Source: Parietaria judaica (lineage: Eukaryota > Streptophyta > Magnoliopsida > Rosales > Urticaceae). From it: DNA of 64,000 nt. Below the pieces are notes generated by a model, which saw only the letters and a list, made by a program, of their open reading frames with translations, made no database searches and had not been told where the DNA came from. A program made the translations under genes and the position numbers. Shown here piece after piece: positions 58,807 through 64,000 of the stretch (within the stretch, counting starts at the first letter, position 1; every line of letters begins with the position of its first letter). The stretch spans positions 6,107,501 to 6,171,500 of the forward strand of contig OX940870.1 in NCBI GenBank assembly GCA_954871525.1, given 5' to 3'.

Positions 58807-59580
58807 AGAAAGTGAAATAAGTTTCCCGTACCCACAATTGGTTAATCACTTAAAAACACTAACACTTTTTACATGTCTTGAATAACACAAGTTTTTTTTT
58901 GGAATAATTCACGAATTTATTCTCTTAACACTAAGAAGTGTTTGAAATTGACATTTATTTCAAAATCTCTCGTAAATGGATAATTTTAGAGTAAACATGC
59001 TTTTATACTCACTGAATAAGACTTAGTAGAGTTGATAATTCTGATACAAATATTCCCAAGGTCTATAAGGTAATTTAATTTTTTAAAATAATTAAAATTT
59101 TCTCATTCAAAATTATTGAAAACATGTCCTTTTGACTCATCTCATATTCTTTTGTAAATCCATAACAAAGACAGAAGAATAGCATATATTTTGTTTTCTT
59201 TCTGTTATCTTATATTTTCTGTGTAAGAAAATCCAAAATTTAGAAACCAGCAAGAAATAAAACAACAAGTTGAAATTGAGAGTATGATATTCATATAATG
59301 CACTTAAATTTTAATTTATATGATAAATTTATATATTTTATTTCAGAGGTCAATTAAATGAAGTCTTTTTCTTTTTTTAACATTTATTGCAATCTGAAAA
59401 AATTCACATGACTCGGAAAACAATCTCTAGCAATCTGAAATTAACTCTAACAAAATAAATTACACAAAATTTCAAGTTTCAACAAAAATTCCAACATTTT
59501 TTTTTTGTAGAATTGGTATAGTATGAAACGACAAAAAAAATAGTCAAAACGACAAGTATCGATCACTCTTCTTCTGCTTT
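58807..59580. other. AT-rich spacer between convergent genes
   Basis: It holds the 3' UTRs of the methyltransferase and the Mdm35-type gene. An AAACGACAAGTA motif occurs at about 59538. No other feature. Confidence 0.4.
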
Positions 59581-60000
59581 TCAAGTGTTGACGCTGGGAT
59601 CAGCTCGAGACGCAGATTCAGAGGACCCTTGAGCTTCCAAGAACCGACTCAGATGCTTATCGTCCAAATGCTCCTGCAAAACGATCGAAATCCACTGTCA
59701 CTGAGCTTGCTCTGACGAGGGAATCAAGAACCAGAGACGAACAAGGAAACGTACGGACAAGCAGGCCTTGTATTTCTGCCACTCGGAGCCACACTCCTCT
59801 CTGTCCCACTGCCCTTTCACGAACTTCTCCGAGTACCATCTGCGAACGCCCAGAATCAGGAGTTTGGGTTTTCACGAGGTTTGAGAGGAGGAGAAGGCGA
59901 ACCTGTTGAAGCAACTGTGGTAGGCGTTTCTGAGATCGGCGCAGGCGGAGGTCGAGGAAGGCGAGTCGGCGAGTTTCTTCTCCTTCCTTAGGATCCCCAT
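59581..60000 (-). CDS. MDM35: Mdm35/TRIAP1-type twin CX9C protein, 3 exons, 91 aa
   Basis: Mdm35 (TRIAP1 in animals) is a small mitochondrial intermembrane-space protein that binds Ups/PRELI lipid-transfer proteins and carries phosphatidic acid. Exons on the minus strand are 60000-59903, 59839-59755 and 59673-59581, joining in frame to 91 aa. The twin CX9C motif is complete: Cys20-X9-Cys30 and Cys49-X9-Cys59, the substrate form for Mia40 oxidative import. The FNRWYSEKFVKGQWD segment between them is the UPF0203 family signature. The C-terminal tail is polar and variable. The gene is too short and split to appear as one open frame. It converges with the coclaurine methyltransferase-like gene. 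Confidence 0.93.
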
Positions 60001-60169
60001 TTCTCTGAAGAGACCGAAGCTTGAAAGGAAGGAGGGATTGCGATGCTCCAATGGTTTGAAGCAAACCAGTCGCCGCCGCCGTGGAGAATTGATATGGGCT
60101 TCGTATTGGGCCTTCTTTCTACGACACTGATATTGAGTTTACCAACCCTCCATAAACTTCACTTAAAAC

Positions 60170-60797
60170 TAGCGGTGCAAATAATACCCGGAAAGCGGGT
60201 AATTATCCGGAACCGGATTGGTATCCGGGTACTGGGTAGTAAAATTAAAAAAAAAACGAGTACCCGGTTTATTACCCTGTTTTAATTTTTTCTTTTATTT
60301 TATGGTAATTTAAGTTTTAGAGTTACTTCTCTACACTAGGGCTCGACTTCATTTATCCAGCATCTCTCCCATCTCGCCGACTTCATCAAAATCCCGCCTC
60401 ACTCCGATGCCGGAGACTATGTTTCTTTTTTTCTTTTTTCGCCAGGACTATGTTATACTTGATGCGGACTATTTTTTTTTAATGCATTTTGGGCTGTTTT
60501 TTCTTTTATGCTTGATGTGCGAGATTATTTTTTTATGCAGTTTTTTTTAAGATGAATGTATGTTTTTATTTTTAAATAATATATATATATATTAAAAAAA
60601 ACAGGGTACAGGGTAAAACCGGGTACCCGGACCCGGTTCTCAAAACCGGGTACCGGTACCGGGTATCAAAATACAAATACCCGGAAACAGGGTACTCGGA
60701 TTTCAAGGTACCGGTTCCGGGTACAAGTTTTCAGATACCCATATTCCAGTACCGGGTACCTCGAAAAAACAGGGTACCCTACCCGGTTGCACCCCTA
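60170..60797. mobile_element. 628-bp hAT MITE with perfect 8-bp target duplication
   Basis: The ends are tagcggtgcaa and ttgcacccct a, a short inverted repeat. CTTAAAAC flanks both sides (60162-60169 and 60798-60805). Both subterminal regions are packed with variants of gggtacccgg, many of them palindromic, probable transposase-binding sites. The interior is T-rich and noncoding. Confidence 0.88.
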
Positions 60798-60895
60798 CTT
60801 AAAACTTGATATTGGGTTTTATTTTTATTTATTTGAGTAAAAAAAAAACTAAATTATATTCTAGCCGTCTTTAAAAATAATTTACTAAATTATCA

Positions 60896-61410
60896 TTGAT
60901 GTGCAAATTCATTGTTTTATTAAGACGACATGTCGTATAATTTATGAATTAATTAACTTGGTAATTAAACAAATTAAAGATTCAAAGAATACTAAGCATT
61001 CAAATTAGTTAGATACAAAGCCAAAAGCTCAATCAAAGCAAATGGTAGTATTTAGAGAGAATTGCTAAGCGCCTTCTATCCTACATTTTTAGTGTATAAC
61101 TGTATTGATAGTTTCTTGTGTTTTTCCTCTACTTTTTTCTCTTCCAAATAAGAGTGTTGTTTGTAGCTCTTTGTTCATGTTTTTTAACTGCAATAAATTA
61201 AGAGAGGACGTAGTCGACTATTGTTTTTAGACTTATCTAAATCATCTTCTTCATTTATTGCTTATATATTTATACTTCGATATAAAAAAGAGTGTTTAAG
61301 AGTTAGCAACTCAAAAAATCAGATTCGACCAAATCAAATTAATATCATACATCCACAAGTTACTATGAACGTTGAGATCGAAAACTACGTCTACAATTAT
61401 GATTTTTAAA
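60896..61410 (+). repeat. Probable LTR fragment (copy 2 of the dispersed pair)
   Basis: It shares start (attgatgtgcaaattc), middle and end phrases with 14961-15890 in the same order but is shorter and lacks the microsatellite. TATA-like and leader features are weak here. No internal retroelement domains flank it. Confidence 0.42.
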
Positions 61411-61861
61411 AAATTATTTCACCAGTGTCCATGTGAACTGATTTTTATTTTAGTGTCCATGTGAACTGATATTTATTTTCTCGTAATTTTTTTCAATAAT
61501 ATCTAAAAATATTAAAGTAAAAAATGAAAATGATTTTCAATAATTAAAATCATAAATTTGTTTTTATTTTTTAATATTGGATGTTTTTTTTTTCTTTTCA
61601 AGTGTATCTCTTAAGTTAATGAAACCAATGTGTTAAATGTCGCGATCTTTCATAGAAATACCGATCGAATTTCATTTTTTGTTGGTATGCAAAATGAAAA
61701 CTTCGTCGTTTCGCTGGATTTTGACCATTTTCGCGAAATTCCATGCGACGTGTGGTTGTTCGAATGTCATTTTTGTGCATACAAAATGAAAAAATTGGTT
61801 GAAATTTCGCTAAAAATCATATTTTTGTTGGATTTCGGCAAAAATACCAATTAAACTTTCG
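61411..61861. other. AT-rich spacer
   Basis: A direct repetition (gtccatgtgaactgat, 61427-61442 and 61452-61467) and a pair of diverged aaaatgaaaa phrases are visible. No gene. Confidence 0.35.
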
Positions 61862-61952
61862 GCAAAAATTAATATACATATTCACTTCACCTAACATACA
61901 TATACACTTAATATACATATTCACTTAATCTTATACACTTCAACTAATATTA
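61862..61952. repeat. Short tandem repeat, left part (CACTTAAYATACATAT units)
   Basis: Units of about 15-17 bp around acttaatatacatattc repeat here and continue after the inserted element at 63813-64000. The last nine bases are the left target duplication (CTAATATTA, 61944-61952). Confidence 0.65.
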
Positions 61953-63803
61953 GGGATAATAGCGGCAAAAGTGGCCAAAGTTAGGCCAAGTGTGCAAATA
62001 AGTGGCCAAACCGATTTAATATCGGCATAAGTAGCCAAAGTTTACCAAACCGTGGACAGTACAAATTCCATCCATTTCATTTCAACGCCGTTAGCTACGT
62101 CATTTCCACAAGTGTTGAGCTTTGGCCACTTATTTGCACACTCGGCCTAACTTTAGCCACTTTTGCCGCTATTATCCCTTATTTTTTTGCGTTCCAAAGT
62201 ATTTTTAGGGTTTATCTATATATTTTTTCTTTTTATTTTTCTTAAGATTTGACTAAAACTTGATTTCCGAAAGAACTGATTCCGTTTTTTAAATTTAGAA
62301 CGCTGAATATCACTCTCAATTTTGAAAACATTAAAATGTGTTATCGGTTTCACATGTAATTTACGATCATAGGATTTGACATAAAACCTATATATATTTA
62401 ATTGTTAGGGACCATTATTTTATTTTATTAATATTATTAATTTTATGAAATTTTATTGTACCATGCTTCTATGGACTTAGTCATTTGAAATCACCACACA
62501 TAACTTACGAAAAAAAACCATTTTTGCTAACTTTGCGCAAAATGTAGGGGTTACTAGTGATTAGTTTAGCTTCTCCATGCTTGGAAGACTTACGCTCTGT
62601 TTGGTTCACCAGGGTACGGGATAGACAGTACTAACAAATTTTTGAGGTTCTCGGCCCTGTACAAATTACCTGATCATGATTTAGGGGTCGAAATAGAAAA
62701 ATAAAAAGAAAACCATCTTACGGAACAAGAAATAGAACAAGAAGGTATTAGTCACTTTCACTAATCTTAAAACCCATCTCAATCATTGATGCTACTGTTA
62801 AATTTTTTATTTTTTTAAAACTATGGTATCTTGGTGTGCCAAACTATTAACCACGAAGCCTTGGCATTACAGACCGAAAGACTACTTCGTCCAGTAAAAT
62901 TTCATTTAAATTAATAATCTCAATAAAATAATATTACTAAGTCTCTATTTAGTCCCGGCTCTAACTAACAATGAGGCCAAAATTATTAACGAGATTATCA
63001 TTTTTTTACAAAGTTTTTAAAACACTACCCATTTTGGTACATTTTAATACACATAATGAGTAATTTTTTTTTAAAATATATTGTGGCTAAATGGGTATTT
63101 CCAAAATTTCGGATCTCTAATAATTAAATATATCTCAATAAAATAATATTACAAAGTCTCGATTTTAGCCTCGACTCTAACTAACAATGTTAGGCCAACA
63201 ATATTAACGAAAATTTTATTTTAGACAAACGTATTATAACATACATATTTTAGTTCATTTTAATACACACAATGAGTAATTAAAAAAAAACTTGTGGCTA
63301 AATGGGTATTTCGTACTTATTCCTTTAAAAAATCTAATGGTCCCTAACAATTAAGTATATAGACGTTTTATGTCAAATCCTATCATCGTAAATTGCATGT
63401 GAAATCGATAACACATTTTAATGTTTTCAAAATTGAGAGTGATATTCAGCGTTCTAAATTTTAAAAATGGAATCAGTTCTTTCGGAAAAAGTTTTAGTCA
63501 AATCTTAAGAAAAAGAAAAAAAATAACAAAAAATATCTAGATAAACCCTAAAAAATACTTTGGAACGTAAAAAATAAGGGATAATAGCGGCAAAAGTGGC
63601 TAAAGTTAGGCTGAGTGTGCAAATAAGTGGCCAAAGCTCAACACTTGTGGAAATGACGTGGCTAACGGCGTTGACATGAAATGGATGGAATTTGTACTGT
63701 CCACGGTTCGGTAAACTTTGGCTACTTATGCCAATATTAAATCGGTTTGGCCACTTATTTGCACACTTGGCCTAACTTTGGCCACTTTTGCCGCTATTAT
63801 CCC
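61953..63803. mobile_element. Long-TIR Mutator-like element, 1,851 bp, perfect 9-bp duplication
   Basis: It begins gggataatagcggcaaaag and ends with its exact complement, flanked by CTAATATTA on both sides (61944-61952, 63804-63812). The terminal inverted repeats are about 465 bp each (61953-62417 and 63339-63803). The outer 226 bp of each arm (61953-62178 and 63578-63803) is itself a complete palindromic MITE with the same ends. The interior has a tandem duplication of about 200 bp (62910-63110 and 63125-63310, period 215). No transposase is encoded. Confidence 0.9.
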
Positions 63804-63812
63804 CTAATATTA

Positions 63813-64000
63813 TTCACTTAACATACATATACACTTAACATGCATATTCACTTAATATTACACACTTAACATACATAGTCACTTCACCTAGTAATTTGAC
63901 TTAATTATACACTTCAACTAATAGAGTGACATAATATTATACATGTCACTTACATACATATTTATGTTACAAATGTGCTTTGTTGTATACAATTATGTCA
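63813..64000. repeat. Short tandem repeat, right part
   Basis: Units such as acttaacatacatatac and acttcacctagtaattt continue the array interrupted by the Mutator-like element. It runs to the window edge. Confidence 0.6.

Noticed and set aside
1..64000. Prokaryotic features: operons, CRISPR arrays, ribosome binding sites
   Set aside because: The window is plant nuclear DNA; the tandem repeats seen have no regular spacer-repeat pattern.

Overview
This is a eukaryotic nuclear window from a flowering plant, almost certainly a eudicot. The genes have many short GT-AG introns, AT-rich introns and spacers surround GC-richer exons, and the families are plant-specific (RKD/RWP-RK, Alfin-like PHD, WRKY, PMI1-related, class II small heat shock proteins, P-type PPR). 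Transposable elements have plant-type ends and target-site duplications. I cannot name the species from sequence alone.

Layout. 0-10 kb is gene-rich: an RKD transcription factor (124-1705), an unrecognised four-exon plant gene (2557-4078), two palindromic Mutator-like elements (4518-5740) lying directly against a decayed PPR gene (5760-7274), and an Alfin-like PHD gene (7956-9793) with a likely GC-AG intron. A single-exon SLC25A44-type mitochondrial carrier follows on the minus strand (11720-12715). From 13 to 41 kb lies repeat-rich DNA containing an array of cytosolic class II small heat shock genes: three intact copies (17426, 22433, 40514) and one 54-nt stub (30974), all on the plus strand. 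The array is interspersed with Copia remnants, hAT elements with 8-bp target duplications (21565-21990, 24153-26620, and an approximate one near 28870-29175), an 850-bp degenerate hairpin (29510-30360) and a young LTR element with only a gag gene (33559-39803).

The right part holds conserved genes: NSUN5 (41592-44231, minus), a WRKY50/51-type WRKY (48486-49080), a PMI1-related NT-C2 protein (53225-56014, minus), a coclaurine N-methyltransferase-like enzyme (56761-58806) and a twin-CX9C Mdm35/TRIAP1 protein (59581-60000, minus). The last 4 kb contains a hAT MITE (60170-60797) and a long-TIR Mutator-like element with a perfect 9-bp target duplication (61953-63803) inserted into a short tandem repeat.

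Context. The order Alfin-like, mitochondrial carrier, NSUN5, WRKY50, PMI1-related matches, from memory, the Arabidopsis order AT5G26210, 26200, 26180, 26170, 26160. The methyltransferase next to Mdm35 matches AT4G33110/33100. On that reading the heat shock array and its transposons sit in an otherwise conserved interval between the carrier and NSUN5. Exon boundaries were set by hand from splice signals, frame continuity and family conservation. Every multi-exon model closes in frame, but none has been checked against transcripts.
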